64,000 nt of DNA from Micromonospora sp. C28SCA-DRY-2 (GCF_030519475.1 NZ_JAUMKD010000002.1:553501-617500), one strand, 5' to 3'; positions 47,201-56,384 are shown, counted from the first letter of the stretch. The notes: generated from the sequence alone by a model not told the origin. Numbers and translations are program-made.

Positions 47201-47584
47201 GACCTGCGGGTCGACGTTCTCCGGCAACTGCGTGTCGATCCGGGTCAGCGCGGTCTGCATCTTGTTGACCACGTCGTCCAGGTCGGTGCCGAACTCGTAG
47301 AGCACCTGGACGGTCGCGAAGCCCTCGCGGGAGGTCGAGGTGACCTCCTCCAGCCCCGGGATGCCCTGGAGGCTGTTCTCGATGGGCTCGGTGACCTGGT
47401 TCTCGACGATCTCCGGGCCGGCGCCGGGGTAGGCGGCCACCACGAACGCCGCCGGGAACTCCAGCGACGGCAGCAGCTGCTGCTTGAGCGACGGTACGGC
47501 GAACGCTCCGAACGCCGTGGCCACCACCGCGATGAGGGCGACCAGCCCTCGGTTGGCGAGGCTGAATCTGGCGAGCAGCGACAT
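44291..47584 (-). CDS. RND-family efflux pump (HAE1/SwrC-like)
   Basis: A 1,097-aa integral membrane pump of the AcrB/SwrC type with two halves, each having a large extracellular loop. Family segments include the N-terminal FSLANRGLVALIAVVATAF and the proton-relay Asp pair in helix 4 (AVGRVVDDSIVVLENI). A ~75-residue basic, Pro/Ala-rich cytoplasmic tail ends the protein. The ATG at 47584 has an AGGAG ribosome site; longer ORF forms are not supported. No membrane-fusion partner gene is adjacent, as usual for Gram-positive HAE1 pumps. It probably exports hydrophobic compounds or lipopeptides. Confidence 0.92.
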   Translation of the reverse strand: MSLLARFSLANRGLVALIAVVATAFGAFAVPSLKQQLLPSLEFPAAFVVAAYPGAGPEIVENQVTEPIENSLQGIPGLEEVTSTSREGFATVQVLYEFGTDLDDVVNKMQTALTRIDTQLPENVDPQVIAGSTDDLPAVVLAASGGDDQRVLAERLRGTVVSELEAIDGVRSVDVTGTQDQVVVITPNPAKLAAAKLQPTAIGTALKTNGVTIPVGTVTDGTEALPVQVGTPLGTLDDLRGIVVAPAAGKAAPVLLGDVATVTEQTAAATAITRTNGKDSLGIAITASPDGNAVEISHEIRDRLAELREASGAELTIVFDQAPFVEKSIESLTTEGLLGLVMAVVVILVFLLSVRSTLVTAVSIPLSVVVALIALWIGDYSLNLLTLGALTIAVGRVVDDSIVVLENIKRHLEYGEEKIHAIRAAVREVAGAVTASTLTTVAVFAPIALVGGFVGQLFAPFAITVTVALLASLLVSLTVIPVLAYWFLKPKGGTPDDEAVRRAAEEKELRSPLQRAYLPVIGFATRKRATRWITLGLGVLVLFGTFGLSRQLETNFLDDSGQDTLSIRQELPVGTGLAATDAAARQVEAVLERTEGVETYQLTAGAGDTPWAGGGGNNVATWSLSLGDDTDAKEMRDVLRKEFDALGAGAGEFSFGGGQGAAANQVEVVVQASDPATLDRAAKEAEAALAGIAGVEDVASSLAAEVERVEVTVDRAAAGRFGLTEAAVGQLVSQAFRGAPLGQVTLDGGQRDVVLRLSDVPPTTVEQLRALPVGPVKLDDIADIQTTAGPQQVTRIDGARSVSVTGTATGSNLGATSQELQRKLDGIDVPGATFRIGGVSADQEEAFADLGLAVLAAIAIVFLIMVATFRSITQALILLISIPFAATGAIALLLGTGTPLGVPALIGVLMLVGIVVTNAIVLLDLVNQYRAQGLGVAEAVVEGGRRRLRPILMTAVATIFALLPMAFGLTGEGGFISKPLAIVVIGGLLSSTLLTLILVPTLYAMVEHTKESIRQRRRRRRGGSAPAAPAESTEPGDGGQPAVEREPAPVPAGRAADRERAEPAPRPAPSAALVDGTDQFEVLRLPKSRTSPLPPTE

Positions 47585-47845
47585 CGGCTCGGCTCCTGGA
47601 AGAGGGTCAGTGGATACGGAGAGTGTGCCGGACCCGATCTTTCCCGCCCCGCGCGCCCCCGCCACCGTCCCACTCACGGGACCGCTCCCACCAACGCCCT
47701 GCTCAGGCCGCCGTTCCCCGCCTCGGTGAGCCACCCCATGTCCCGGACACGGGTGTGTCGGTCGCGGACGGATGGCCCCATTTCGGGGAACTCGTGTGGA
47801 TCACGCTCCGTCCGGCGCGACGCCCGCAGGGCGGCGCGGGGGGGG

Positions 47846-48895
47846 TCAGGCGAGGTCGAGGGAGCGGGCGGCGGCGAGCGGGTCGTTGGCGATGGTGACC
47901 GGGGCCGGGGCGGTGGAGATCGCCCACTCCGGGTCCTTCAGGCCGTGCCCGGTGACCGTGCAGACCACCGTGGAGCCGGCCGGCACCCGGCCGGCCGCCG
48001 CCTGCTGGAGCAGGCCGGCCACGCTCGCCGCGCTGCCGAGTTCCACGAAGACGCCGACCTCCCGGGCCAGCAGCCGGTACGCGGCCAGGATGTCCCGGTC
48101 GGTGACCGCCTCGATGAGGCCGCCGGAGGCGTCCCGGGCGTCCAGGGCCTTGGTCCAGCTCGCCGGGTTGCCGATCCGGATGGCGGTGGCGATGGTGGAC
48201 GGCTCCCGCACCACCTCACCGGTCACGATCGGCGCCGCGCCGGCGGCCTGGAAGCCGTACATCTTCGGGGCCCGGGTGGCGTTGCCGTCCCGGAGGTCCT
48301 CCTCGTAGCCCATCCAGTAGGCCGAGATGTTGCCGGCGTTGCCGACCGGCAGGCAGTGGATGTCCGGCGCGTCGCCGAGCGCCTCGACGATCTCGAACGC
48401 CGCGGTCTTCTGGCCGTGCAGCCGGTCGATGTTGACCGAGTTGACCAGGGCGACCGGGTAGTCCTGGGCGAGCTTCGCGGCCAGCGACAGGCAGTCGTCG
48501 AAGTTGCCGTTGACCTGGAGCAGCTTCGCGCCGTGCACCAGCGCCTGGGCCAGCTTGCCCAGCGCGATCTTGCCCTGCGGCACCAGCACCGCGCAGGTCA
48601 GCCCGGCCCGGGCCGCGTACGCCGCGGCCGAGGCGCTGGTGTTGCCGGTGGAGGCGCAGATGATCGCCTTGTTGCCGGCCTCGACCGCCTTGGAGACGGC
48701 GAGCGTCATGCCCCGGTCCTTGAACGAGCCGGTCGGGTTGGCCCCCTCCACCTTCAGGTGGACGTCGCAGCCGAGCCGGGCGGAGAGCACCGGTGCGGGC
48801 AGCAGCGGGGTGTTCCCCTCGTGCAGGGTGACGACCGGAGTGGCGTCGGTGACCGGCAGCCGGTCCCGGAAGGCGTCGATCAGGCCCCGCCACAT
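47846..48895 (-). CDS. thrC: Threonine synthase
   Basis: A 349-aa PLP enzyme that makes threonine from O-phosphohomoserine. The PLP-lysine segment is [17 protein letters not shown] and the phosphate-binding loop is [13 protein letters not shown]. It belongs to the short class of the family (~350 aa). The ATG at 48895 has a GAGGAGAG ribosome site. It follows hom after 139 bp and is probably co-transcribed with lysA and hom. Confidence 0.96.
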   Translation of the reverse strand: MWRGLIDAFRDRLPVTDATPVVTLHEGNTPLLPAPVLSARLGCDVHLKVEGANPTGSFKDRGMTLAVSKAVEAGNKAIICASTGNTSASAAAYAARAGLTCAVLVPQGKIALGKLAQALVHGAKLLQVNGNFDDCLSLAAKLAQDYPVALVNSVNIDRLHGQKTAAFEIVEALGDAPDIHCLPVGNAGNISAYWMGYEEDLRDGNATRAPKMYGFQAAGAAPIVTGEVVREPSTIATAIRIGNPASWTKALDARDASGGLIEAVTDRDILAAYRLLAREVGVFVELGSAASVAGLLQQAAAGRVPAGSTVVCTVTGHGLKDPEWAISTAPAPVTIANDPLAAARSLDLA

Positions 48896-49034
48896 GTCGC
48901 TCTCCTCGCCTCTACCGCCCCGCCCAACCGGGGGCGCCTCCAGCCTGGACCAGCCTCGCCGGGTCGGCCGCGGCACACCCGCCATTAACCACCTGGCGAG
49001 ACGGGAGCGCCAGCCCACACGCCGGCCGCACCGG

Positions 49035-50366
49035 TCAGAGGCCGCCCTCGACCCGCAGCACGCTGGTCACCGAGCGGACGATGTCCAGCCCGCGCAGCTC
49101 CCCAACGGTCGCGGCGAGCGCGGCGTCCGGCGCCACGTGGGTGACGATGACCAGCTCCGCGTCGTCGCCCCGGCCCGCGCCGGAGGTGCCGGCCGCCGCC
49201 GAGCCCTGCCGGACGGTCGCGATCGAGACGTCGTGCCGGGCGAACACCCCGGCCACCGCGGCCAGCACGCCGGGACGGTCGGTCACGTCGAGGCTGATGT
49301 GGTAGCGGGTCAGCGCCTCCCCCATCGGCCGCACCGACAGGTCGGCGTACGCGCTCTCGCTGGCCGCGCGGACCCCGGCGAGCCGGTTGCGGGCGACCGC
49401 CACCACGTCGCCGAGCACCGCGCTGGCGGTCGGCGCGCCGCCGGCGCCCCGGCCGTAGAACATCAGCTGGCCGGCCGCCTCCGCCTCGACGAAGACCGCG
49501 TTGAACGCGTCGCCGACGCCGGCCAGCGGGTGGGTCCGCGGGATCATCGCCGGGTGCACCCGCACGCTGACCGTCTCCCGGCCGGCGGCGTCCGCGCCCC
49601 GGGCCGCGATGCAGAGCAGCTTGATCGTGCAGCCCATCGCCTTCGCGCTGGCCACGTCGGCGGCGGTCACCTCGGTGATGCCCTCCCGGTGCACGTCGGC
49701 AGCGCCGACCCGGGTGTGGAAGGCCAGCGAGGCGAGGATGGCCGCCTTGGCCGCGGCGTCGAAGCCCTCCACGTCGGCGGTCGGGTCGGCCTCGGCGTAC
49801 CCCAGCTCGGTCGCCTCCTCCAGCGCCTCGGCGAAGCCGGCGCCGGTGGCGTCCATGGCCGAGAGGATGAAGTTGGTGGTGCCGTTGACGATGCCGGTGA
49901 CCCGGGTGATCCGGTCGCCGTGCAGCGACTCGCGCAGCGGGCGCAGCAGCGGGATGGCGCCGGCCACGGACGCCTCGTAGTAGAGATCGCCGCCGCCCTC
50001 GGCCGCCGCGTCGTGCAGTGCCGCGCCGTCCTCGGCGAGCAGCGCCTTGTTCGCGGTCACCACGCTCTTGCCGGCGCGCAGCGCCTCCACCAGCCAGCCG
50101 CGGGCCGGCTCGATGCCGCCGACCACCTCGACCACCACGTCGACGTCGTCGCGCTTGACCAGGCCGAGCGCGTCGGTGGTGAACAGCGCCGGATCGACCG
50201 GCAGGTCGCCGCGGTCGCGGCCGGGCCGACGGACGGCGATGCCGGCGATCTCGATCGGGGCGCCGATCCGGGCGGCGAGGTCGGCCGACTGCTCGTGCAG
50301 CAGCCGGACCACCTCACCACCGACCGTGCCGCAGCCGAGCAGCGCCAAGCGCACAGGTGACGTCAT
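49035..50366 (-). CDS. hom: Homoserine dehydrogenase
   Basis: A 443-aa NAD(P)-dependent enzyme that reduces aspartate semialdehyde to homoserine, the branch point to threonine and methionine. The N-terminal dinucleotide motif is [10 protein letters not shown] and the catalytic region is [16 protein letters not shown]-terminal ACT domain (~360-435, [20 protein letters not shown]) probably mediates feedback inhibition by threonine. It overlaps lysA by 4 bp (ATGA). Confidence 0.97.
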   Translation of the reverse strand: MTSPVRLALLGCGTVGGEVVRLLHEQSADLAARIGAPIEIAGIAVRRPGRDRGDLPVDPALFTTDALGLVKRDDVDVVVEVVGGIEPARGWLVEALRAGKSVVTANKALLAEDGAALHDAAAEGGGDLYYEASVAGAIPLLRPLRESLHGDRITRVTGIVNGTTNFILSAMDATGAGFAEALEEATELGYAEADPTADVEGFDAAAKAAILASLAFHTRVGAADVHREGITEVTAADVASAKAMGCTIKLLCIAARGADAAGRETVSVRVHPAMIPRTHPLAGVGDAFNAVFVEAEAAGQLMFYGRGAGGAPTASAVLGDVVAVARNRLAGVRAASESAYADLSVRPMGEALTRYHISLDVTDRPGVLAAVAGVFARHDVSIATVRQGSAAAGTSGAGRGDDAELVIVTHVAPDAALAATVGELRGLDIVRSVTSVLRVEGGL

Positions 50367-51751
50367 CCAACATCCAATGCGAGCAGGTCCTCTTCGGTCT
50401 CCCGCCGGACGATCACACGCGCCTGGCCACCGCGCACCGCGACCACCGGGGGGCGGGGCACGTGGTTGTAGTTGCTGGCCATGCTCCGGCAGTAGGCACC
50501 GGTGCCGGGCACCGCGACAAGATCTCCGGGCTGCACGTCGGCGGGCAGGAATTCATCCTTCACCACGATGTCCCCGGACTCACAATGCTTTCCCACCACG
50601 CGGGCGAGCATCGGCTCGGCGGCCGACGCCCGGGACGCCAGGGTGGCCGAGTAGGACGCGTCGTAGAGCGCGGTGCGGATGTTGTCGCTCATCCCGCCGT
50701 CGACGCTGACGTACGTCCGGATGCCGTCCACGTCCTTGACCGTGCCGACCTCGTAGAGGGTGAACACGGCCGGCCCGACGATGGCCCGGCCCGGCTCGAT
50801 GGAGAGCCGGGGCACGGCCAGCCGCTCGGCCGCGCACTCCCCGTCGACGATCTTGCGCAGCCGCTTGGCCAGGTCGTGCGGCGCGGCCGGGTCGTCCTGG
50901 GTGGTGTACGCGATGCCGAAGCCGCCACCGAGGTCGAGCTCGGGCAGTTCCACCCCGCGCGCGTCACGGATCTGGGCCTGCAGGGCGAGCACCCGGCGGG
51001 CGGAGACCTCGAAGCCGCTGGCGTCGAAGATCTGCGACCCGATGTGCGAGTGCAGGCCGCGCAGCTCCAGCACGTCCTCGTCGAGGATCTTGAAGGCGGC
51101 CGCCGCGGCGGCCCCGCCGGCCAGCGAGAACCCGAACTTCTGGTCCTCGTGCGCGGTGGCGATGAACTCGTGGGTGTGCGCCTCCACGCCGACGGTGACC
51201 CGGATCAGCACCTTCGGCCGGACGCCCCGCTCGCGGGCCAACGCGCTGAGCCGGTCGATCTCGGTGAACGAGTCGACGATGATCCGCCCCACCCCGGCGT
51301 CGAGCGCCCGGGTCAGCTCGGCGACCGACTTGTTGTTGCCGTGGAAGCCGATCCGCTCCGCCGGCATCCCGGCGGCCAGCGCGGTGGCCAGCTCGCCGCC
51401 GCTGCACACGTCGAGGTGCAGGCCCTCCTCGTCGATCATCCGCACCACCGCGCGGCAGAGGAACGCCTTGCCGGCGTAGTAGACGTCGACGTCCGGGAAG
51501 GCGGCCCGGAAGTCGCGGCAGCGCGAGCGTAGGTCGTCCTCGTCCAGCACGTAGACCGGGGTGCCGAACTCGGCGGCCAGGGCGCGCACGTCCAGGCCCG
51601 CCACGGCGAGCGTGCCGTCCGCGCCGCGCGCCACGTTGCGCGGCCACAGCTGCGGCACCAGGTCGTTGACGTCGGCCGGCGTACGCAGCCAGGCCGGACC
51701 GCGGTTGCCGATGTCGCCGTGCAGCGCACCGGCCTCGTGGGCCCGCATCAC
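50363..51751 (-). CDS. lysA: Diaminopimelate decarboxylase
   Basis: A 462-aa PLP enzyme that makes lysine from meso-diaminopimelate. The PLP-lysine is in DVYYAGKAFLCR and the phosphate-binding Gly run in ELDLGGGFGI. The conserved Cys segment is VGKHCESGDI. It is coupled to hom by a 4-bp overlap and follows argS after 54 bp. It withdraws diaminopimelate that peptidoglycan synthesis also needs. Confidence 0.96.
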   Translation of the reverse strand: MMRAHEAGALHGDIGNRGPAWLRTPADVNDLVPQLWPRNVARGADGTLAVAGLDVRALAAEFGTPVYVLDEDDLRSRCRDFRAAFPDVDVYYAGKAFLCRAVVRMIDEEGLHLDVCSGGELATALAAGMPAERIGFHGNNKSVAELTRALDAGVGRIIVDSFTEIDRLSALARERGVRPKVLIRVTVGVEAHTHEFIATAHEDQKFGFSLAGGAAAAAAFKILDEDVLELRGLHSHIGSQIFDASGFEVSARRVLALQAQIRDARGVELPELDLGGGFGIAYTTQDDPAAPHDLAKRLRKIVDGECAAERLAVPRLSIEPGRAIVGPAVFTLYEVGTVKDVDGIRTYVSVDGGMSDNIRTALYDASYSATLASRASAAEPMLARVVGKHCESGDIVVKDEFLPADVQPGDLVAVPGTGAYCRSMASNYNHVPRPPVVAVRGGQARVIVRRETEEDLLALDVG

Positions 51752-51805
51752 TCGTCTCCGCTTCGCGACTGCGGGGCTCGCAAGCTCACTCCTCGCGCTC
51801 GCATG
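51752..51805 (-). repeat. Dispersed GAGCG-rich element between argS and lysA
   Basis: The minus strand of this 54-bp gap holds GCGAGCGCGAGGAGTGAGCT followed by similar short GAGC/CGAAGCGGAGACGAG stretches. It resembles the elements at 10224-10290 and 34355-34377. It also contains GAG-rich stretches that could serve as the lysA ribosome site. Confidence 0.35.
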
Positions 51806-53470
51806 TCACATCCTCTCGGGCGCGGAGACGCCGAGCAGGTTGAGCCCGTTGGCGATCACCGTGCGGGTCGCGTCGTTGAGCCAGAGCCGGGCCCGGTGCA
51901 GGTCGGTGACCTCCTCGTCGCCGCGCGGCAGGATCCGGCAGTTGTCGTAGAACCGGTGGTAGGCCCCGGCGAGGTCCTCCAGGTAGCGGGCCACCCGGTG
52001 CGGCTCGCGCAGCTCGGCCGCGGTGGACACCACGGCGGGGAACTCGGCGAGCGCCTTGAGCAGCTCGTTCTCCTTCTCGTGGTCGAGCAGCTCGGGGCGG
52101 AACGCGGCCGCGTCACCCCGGGTGAGCCCGACCTCGGCGGCGTTGCGCCCGACGCTGGCCGTCCGGGCGGCCACGTACTGCACGTAGTAGACCGGGTTGT
52201 CGCGGGTGGCCCGGGTCCACAGCTCCACGTCGATGTCGATTGGCGAGTCGCTGGAGTAGCGGGCCAGCGCGTAGCGGGCGGCGTCCACCCCGATCGCGTC
52301 GACCAGGTCCTCCAGGGTGACCACCGTGCCGGCCCGCTTGCTCATCCGCATCGGGGCGCCGTCGCGGACCAGGTTGACCAGCTGGCCGATGAGGATCTCC
52401 AGGTTGCGCTCCGGGTCGTCGCCGAAGCAGGCGGCCATCGCCTTCATCCGGCCGATGTAGCCGTGGTGGTCGGCGCCGAGCATGATGACCACCCGGTCGA
52501 AGCCGCGCTCGCGCTTGTCGAGGTAGTAGGCGCAGTCGGCGGCGAAGTAGGTCCACTCGCCGTTGGACTTGCGCAGCACCCGGTCCTTGTCGTCGCCGAA
52601 CTCGGTGGTGCGCAGCCAGGTGGCGCCCTCGGTCTCGAAGACGTGCCCCTGCTCCCGCAGCCGGCTCAGCGCCAGGTCGAGTTCACCCCGGTCGTGCAGG
52701 TCCTTCTCGTTGAAGTAGGTGTCGAACTCGACCCCGAAGTCGCGCAGCGACGAGCGGATCTCGTCGAACATCAGCGCCACGCCCTCGACCCGGAAGACCT
52801 CCTGGGCGGCCGCGTCGTCCAGCGTGAGCACGTCCGGCCGGCGGGCCTGGACCGCCGCGACGATCTCCCCGAGGTACGCCCCGGCGTAGCCGTCCTCCGG
52901 GGTCGGCTCGCCCCGGGCGGCGGCGAGCAGCGAGCGGGCGAACCGGTCGATCTGGGAGCCGGCGTCGTTGAAGTAGTACTCGGTGCCGACCCGGGCGCCG
53001 GTGGCGCGCAGCAGCCGACCCAGCGCGTCGCCCACGGCGGCCCAGCGGACCCCGCCGATGTGCACCGGGCCGGTCGGGTTGGCCGAGACGAACTCGAGGT
53101 TGATGCTCTGCCCGGCGAGCCGGTCGCTGCGGCCGTACTCCGGGCCGGCCTCGACGATCGAGCGGGCGAGCTGGCCGGCGGCGGCGGCGTCGAGCCGGAT
53201 GTTGAGGAAGCCCGGGCCGGCGATCTCCACCGACTTGACCCCGGCGGCCCGGCCGAGCTGCTCGGCGAGGGCGGCGGCGAGCTCCCGCGGCGGGACGCCC
53301 ACCTTCTTGCTGAGCTGCAACGCCAGCGTCGAGGCGTAGTCGCCGTGCTCGGGGTTGCGGGGTCGCTCCACCGCCGTCCGCTCCGGCAGGGCGGAGCGAT
53401 CCAGGCCCCGCTCGGTGAAGACGGCGTGGGCTGCGGAGAGGACGACCTCGGCGAGTTCTGCGGGAGTCAC
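51806..53470 (-). CDS. argS: Arginyl-tRNA synthetase
   Basis: A 554-aa class I synthetase. The HIGH motif appears in [18 protein letters not shown], and the adjacent KMSKS-type loop reads [17 protein letters not shown]. The C-terminal anticodon-binding DALR domain ends [11 protein letters not shown]. The GTG at 53470 lies 6 nt after a TAACAT -10 box, so the mRNA is probably leaderless. It heads the argS-lysA-hom-thrC group. Confidence 0.97.
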   Translation of the reverse strand: MTPAELAEVVLSAAHAVFTERGLDRSALPERTAVERPRNPEHGDYASTLALQLSKKVGVPPRELAAALAEQLGRAAGVKSVEIAGPGFLNIRLDAAAAGQLARSIVEAGPEYGRSDRLAGQSINLEFVSANPTGPVHIGGVRWAAVGDALGRLLRATGARVGTEYYFNDAGSQIDRFARSLLAAARGEPTPEDGYAGAYLGEIVAAVQARRPDVLTLDDAAAQEVFRVEGVALMFDEIRSSLRDFGVEFDTYFNEKDLHDRGELDLALSRLREQGHVFETEGATWLRTTEFGDDKDRVLRKSNGEWTYFAADCAYYLDKRERGFDRVVIMLGADHHGYIGRMKAMAACFGDDPERNLEILIGQLVNLVRDGAPMRMSKRAGTVVTLEDLVDAIGVDAARYALARYSSDSPIDIDVELWTRATRDNPVYYVQYVAARTASVGRNAAEVGLTRGDAAAFRPELLDHEKENELLKALAEFPAVVSTAAELREPHRVARYLEDLAGAYHRFYDNCRILPRGDEEVTDLHRARLWLNDATRTVIANGLNLLGVSAPERM

Positions 53471-53476
53471 CGAACC

Positions 53477-53482
53477 ATGTTA
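53477..53482 (-). promoter_or_regulatory. -10 element of argS (leaderless start)
   Basis: TAACAT on the minus strand ends 6 nt before the GTG at 53470, with no ribosome site. It lies 7 bp from a TAGACT box on the other strand, so the two promoters are nearly back-to-back. Confidence 0.6.
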
Positions 53483-53489
53483 TCGGGGG

Positions 53490-53495
53490 TAGACT
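53490..53495 (+). promoter_or_regulatory. -10 element of the DUF3105 gene
   Basis: TAGACT on the plus strand, 75 nt before the ATG at 53571. The leader would hold a GACGAGG ribosome site. Confidence 0.45.
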
Positions 53496-53570
53496 CGGTC
53501 CCCGCGGCGGCGACCCAGCATGTGAACTTCCACCGCCGGCTCCCCTGACCGACCGACCTGACGAGGCACG

Positions 53571-54380
53571 ATGAGCATCAGCACCCCGGGCGGCGAGCAG
53601 CGCCGTCCGACCGTGGTCAGCACCGGCAAGAAGCCGGCGGCCCGGCCGGCCGCTGCCGGCAAGCCGGCCGGCGGCAAGGCCGGCTCCGGCAAGTCGACCG
53701 GTCCCCGTCCGGGCGCCGGTGGCAAGGGCCGCAAGCCGGTCACCCCGGTCAAGGTCAGCCAGGGTCGGTCCTGGGGCCCGATCGCGCTCTTCGTCGCCGT
53801 GGGCGTGCTCGCCGCGTCGATCATCGGCTACGGCGCCTGGGCGGCGTTCCAGGGCTCGAAGCCGTGGGAGGACCGGGCGGCCGACATCTCCGGCATCGTG
53901 AACTACCGCGAACTGGACAAGGAACTGGTCAAGGGCAGCAACCACCAGGCCGGCCCGATCAAGTACGAGATCAGCCCGCCGGTCGCCGGCCCGCACAACG
54001 CCTCCTGGCAGAACTGCATGGGCGACGTCTACGACGCCCCGATCGCCAACGAGCACGCGGTGCACAGCCTGGAGCACGGCACTGTGTGGATCACCTACCG
54101 GCCGGACCTGCCCGCCGACCAGGTGGCCAAGCTGCGCAGCAAGGTCGAGGGCGTGGAGAAGACCATGCTCAGCCCGTACGAGGGCCTGGACAAGCCGATC
54201 TCGCTGCAGGCCTGGGGCTACCAACTCAAGGTCGACAACGCCGACGACAGCCGGATCGACGAGTTCATCAAGACGCTGCGGGTGAACGCCTCGATCGAGG
54301 GGCCGACGGCGCTGTGCAACCAGGGCATCACCGCGACCGGCACCACGCCGCGCGACGGCGCGACGACGCCGCAGGGCTGA
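53571..54380 (+). CDS. DUF3105 membrane protein
   Basis: A 269-aa protein. The first ~65 residues are Lys/Ala/Pro/Gly-rich and cytoplasmic, followed by one membrane helix (~69-90) and an external DUF3105 domain (~100-250, hallmark HSLEHGTVWITYRPDLP and GISLQAWGY-type segment). It is followed after 7 bp by the DUF305 gene, a pairing that I recognise from many actinobacteria. The function is unknown; the conserved His residues could bind metal. Confidence 0.87.
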   Translation: MSISTPGGEQRRPTVVSTGKKPAARPAAAGKPAGGKAGSGKSTGPRPGAGGKGRKPVTPVKVSQGRSWGPIALFVAVGVLAASIIGYGAWAAFQGSKPWEDRAADISGIVNYRELDKELVKGSNHQAGPIKYEISPPVAGPHNASWQNCMGDVYDAPIANEHAVHSLEHGTVWITYRPDLPADQVAKLRSKVEGVEKTMLSPYEGLDKPISLQAWGYQLKVDNADDSRIDEFIKTLRVNASIEGPTALCNQGITATGTTPRDGATTPQG

Positions 54381-54387
54381 GGGGACG

Positions 54388-55053
54388 ATGAGCGCACCGA
54401 CCACGACCGAGACCGCGAGCCTCGGCGACCCGACCCCGCCGGAGCGTCCGGACACCGGACGCCGGTGGGGCGTGGCCGCGCTGGCTCTCGCCGTCGTGGT
54501 CGGGCTGCTCCTCGGCTACGCCGGGGGCCTGCTGACCCCCCGGCTGACCCGCCCCGGTGACGCGTCGGTGGAGGCCGGCTTCGCCCGGGACATGACCACC
54601 CACCACGCCCAGGCGGTGGAGATGGGCCTGATCGCCTTCCAGCGGGCCACCGACCCGGAGGTCCGCAGCATCGGCGGCGACATCGCCCTCGGCCAGCAGG
54701 GCGAGATGGGCGCGATGCAGTCCTGGCTGCGGTCCTGGGGGCTCGACCCGACCGGCTCGCGGCCGCCGATGTCGTGGATGCCCGACGGCGCGATGACCGT
54801 GAAGAACGGGCTGATGCCGGGGATGGCGACGCCGGAGGAGATGGCGGCGCTGCGCGCGGCCCAGGGGCGTGACCTGGACGTCCGCTTCCTGAACATGATG
54901 ATCAAGCATCACCTGGGCGGCATCCACATGATCGACGCCGTGCTGGACACCACCGACGAGCCGGACGTGGTCCGCACCGCCCAGACCATGAAGAACACCC
55001 AGCAGACCGACCTCACCAACCTGCAGAACGCCCTCAAACGCCTCAACGGCTGA
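54388..55053 (+). CDS. DUF305 membrane protein
   Basis: A 221-aa protein with one membrane helix (~28-48) and an external DUF305 domain of the ferritin-like/CopM type. The metal-ligand patterns are FARDMTTHHAQAVEM and FLNMMIKHHLGGIHM. Some family members bind copper, so copper handling outside the membrane is possible, but no copper genes are nearby. It is co-transcribed with the DUF3105 gene. Confidence 0.87.
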   Translation: MSAPTTTETASLGDPTPPERPDTGRRWGVAALALAVVVGLLLGYAGGLLTPRLTRPGDASVEAGFARDMTTHHAQAVEMGLIAFQRATDPEVRSIGGDIALGQQGEMGAMQSWLRSWGLDPTGSRPPMSWMPDGAMTVKNGLMPGMATPEEMAALRAAQGRDLDVRFLNMMIKHHLGGIHMIDAVLDTTDEPDVVRTAQTMKNTQQTDLTNLQNALKRLNG

Positions 55054-55073
55054 CCACCCCCGCCCTGCCTGCC

Positions 55074-55127
55074 GAGCAAGAGGTTCGCGTCGTCACCGGC
55101 CCGCCGGCCGACGCGAACCTCTTGCTC
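55074..55127. repeat. Perfect 19-bp inverted repeat, GAGCAAGAGGTTCGCGTCG family
   Basis: Arms 55074-55092 and 55109-55127 are perfect complements around a 16-nt loop. It starts 21 bp past the DUF305 stop, so it can end that transcript. Its mixed-base arms differ from simple GC terminators, so it may be one copy of a dispersed palindromic repeat. Confidence 0.75.
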
Positions 55128-55234
55128 GTTCTTCGACTGGGCAGGTCAGGGTAGATATGGGCGTTTAGCCCCTGTTTAGGGCGTGTGGGCGATTGCGTGG
55201 CTAAGGGAGTTTTCTCCACACATATCGTGACCAG

Positions 55235-55954
55235 TTGCGATTCGGGCTCGTTGCGCAGGACGTGGGGGTTGCACTCAGAGACGCGCGGCGGTCGGTCACC
55301 AGCTGGTGCCGGCGCCACACCATCGGCGGTGACGGGGCGGTGGCAGCCGCCCGTCGCGGACAGCGGCCGGGCGAGCCGGGAACGCTCAGCCGCGAACAGG
55401 AACTCGAACTGATCGACCTGCTGCGGGGCGTCCACCCCGACGAGTTCGGCCTGGACGAGGAGCTGTGGACGCGGCAGAGCCTCCAGACGCTCATCCAGCG
55501 CCGGTTCGACCTGTCGCTGGACGCCGGCGCGGTCGGGGCGTACCTGCGGGCCTGGGGGTTGGGTCCGCGGGAGCCCCGGGAGCGGGCCTGCGGGCTCTGC
55601 GTGGGCGCGGTCGAGCGGTGGGTACGCAGCGAGTACCCGGCGATCACCCGGGCGGCCCAGGAGCACCTCGCCGAGGTCTACTGGATCGGCCGGGTCCGGC
55701 TGCGCGGCACCATGCCGGCGGCCGACGTGATCTCCGCGGTCTCGTCCCGCGGCCGGGTGCGCTTCATGATCACGACACCGTCGGTCGACCCGCCACTGCC
55801 CCGCGAGTTCGTGCTCCGGCTCAGCGGCGAGGAGCAGCGGACGGTGCATCTCATTGTGGACGGCTCGTGGCCCCGCAACGAGTGGCCCCGCCGGCTGCCG
55901 CGCCGGATCGTGCTGCACCCCCTGCCGAGCTGCGGTCGCGCCGTCGCCGCCTGA
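55235..55954 (+). CDS. IS630-transposase-like protein, probably domesticated
   Basis: A 239-aa protein resembling the HTH and part of the DDE region of IS630-family transposases. Residues ~50-115 match the winged helix (LSREQELELIDLLRGVHPDE, LWTRQSLQTLI, GAVGAYLRAWGL). Residues ~130-230 keep the framework of the catalytic domain (EYPAITRAA, VISAVSSRGRVRFMI, VHLIVDGSWP). The first catalytic Asp (normally in WGDETG) is replaced by WIGRVR, only the middle Asp (LIVDG) is kept, and the last Glu region is missing. Transposition is therefore unlikely. The open frame has normal codon use and no breaks, which suggests a retained DNA-binding function. The TTG start is uncertain; GTG at 55262 is an alternative. 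Confidence 0.65.
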   Translation: MRFGLVAQDVGVALRDARRSVTSWCRRHTIGGDGAVAAARRGQRPGEPGTLSREQELELIDLLRGVHPDEFGLDEELWTRQSLQTLIQRRFDLSLDAGAVGAYLRAWGLGPREPRERACGLCVGAVERWVRSEYPAITRAAQEHLAEVYWIGRVRLRGTMPAADVISAVSSRGRVRFMITTPSVDPPLPREFVLRLSGEEQRTVHLIVDGSWPRNEWPRRLPRRIVLHPLPSCGRAVAA

Positions 55955-55956
55955 CC

Positions 55957-56009
55957 GCCGCGGACGCTCCCGTCCACCTCCCGCCGAGGCGGACGGGAGC
56001 GTCCGCGGC
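55957..56009. terminator. Perfect 19-bp hairpin after the IS630-like gene
   Basis: Arms 55957-55975 and 55991-56009 (GCCGCGGACGCTCCCGTCC) pair perfectly around a 15-nt loop, 3 bp past the stop of the upstream gene. There is no T-tract. Confidence 0.75.
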
Positions 56010-56201
56010 CCGCCGGTCACGGTCGGGCGCGATCTCGCCGACGTCGGGTGCTCCGGGCTGGTCGGGCGGCCGACGCCACGGGGACGCGTTTCCCCCGTGG
56101 CTGCGGGCACCCGCACCGAATGCGAGCCCGCTGGAGACCCCGTCCGGACCGGCGCGACGCGCGGCCCGGATACCGATTCGCCGTTCGCGGAGGAGGTTTG
56201 C

Positions 56202-56207
56202 TAGTCT
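56202..56207 (+). promoter_or_regulatory. -10 element of tRNA-Arg
   Basis: TAGTCT lies 14 nt before the first base of the tRNA and fits the TANNNT pattern. Confidence 0.55.
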
Positions 56208-56221
56208 TCTCCAGTCGCTGA

Positions 56222-56293
56222 GCCCCCGTAGCTCAGGGGATAGAGCACCGCCCTCCGGAGGCGGGGGCGCAGGTTCGAATCCTGCCGGGGGCA
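56222..56293 (+). tRNA. tRNA-Arg (anticodon CCG)
   Basis: A complete 72-nt cloverleaf: acceptor stem GCCCCCG with CGGGGGC, D-stem GCUC/GAGC, anticodon stem CCGCC/GGCGG around loop CUCCGGA (anticodon CCG), T-stem GCAGG/CCUGC with loop UUCGAAU, and discriminator A. The CCA end is not encoded (the next bases are CCC), as often in actinobacteria. It decodes CGG, a frequent Arg codon in this DNA. Confidence 0.97.
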
Positions 56294-56313
56294 CCCTTGA
56301 CAATCAGCACGAA

Positions 56314-56348
56314 AAGGCCTCTGACCAGGGAAACCGGTCAGGGGCCTT
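56314..56348. terminator. Terminator downstream of tRNA-Arg
   Basis: A 13-bp stem (56314-56326 with 56336-56348, AAGGCCTCTGACC) with one G-T-type mismatch and a 9-nt loop, starting 20 bp past the tRNA. It begins with AAAA and ends CTTCAT. Confidence 0.75.
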
Positions 56349-56384
56349 CATCGTGCCGCGTCCGACCCTCGGTGGCTGATCGTC

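Noticed and set aside
55074..56009. The two palindromes around the IS630-like gene as terminal inverted repeats of an intact IS
   Set aside because: Each is a self-contained hairpin and the two do not share sequence; the transposase has also lost catalytic residues.
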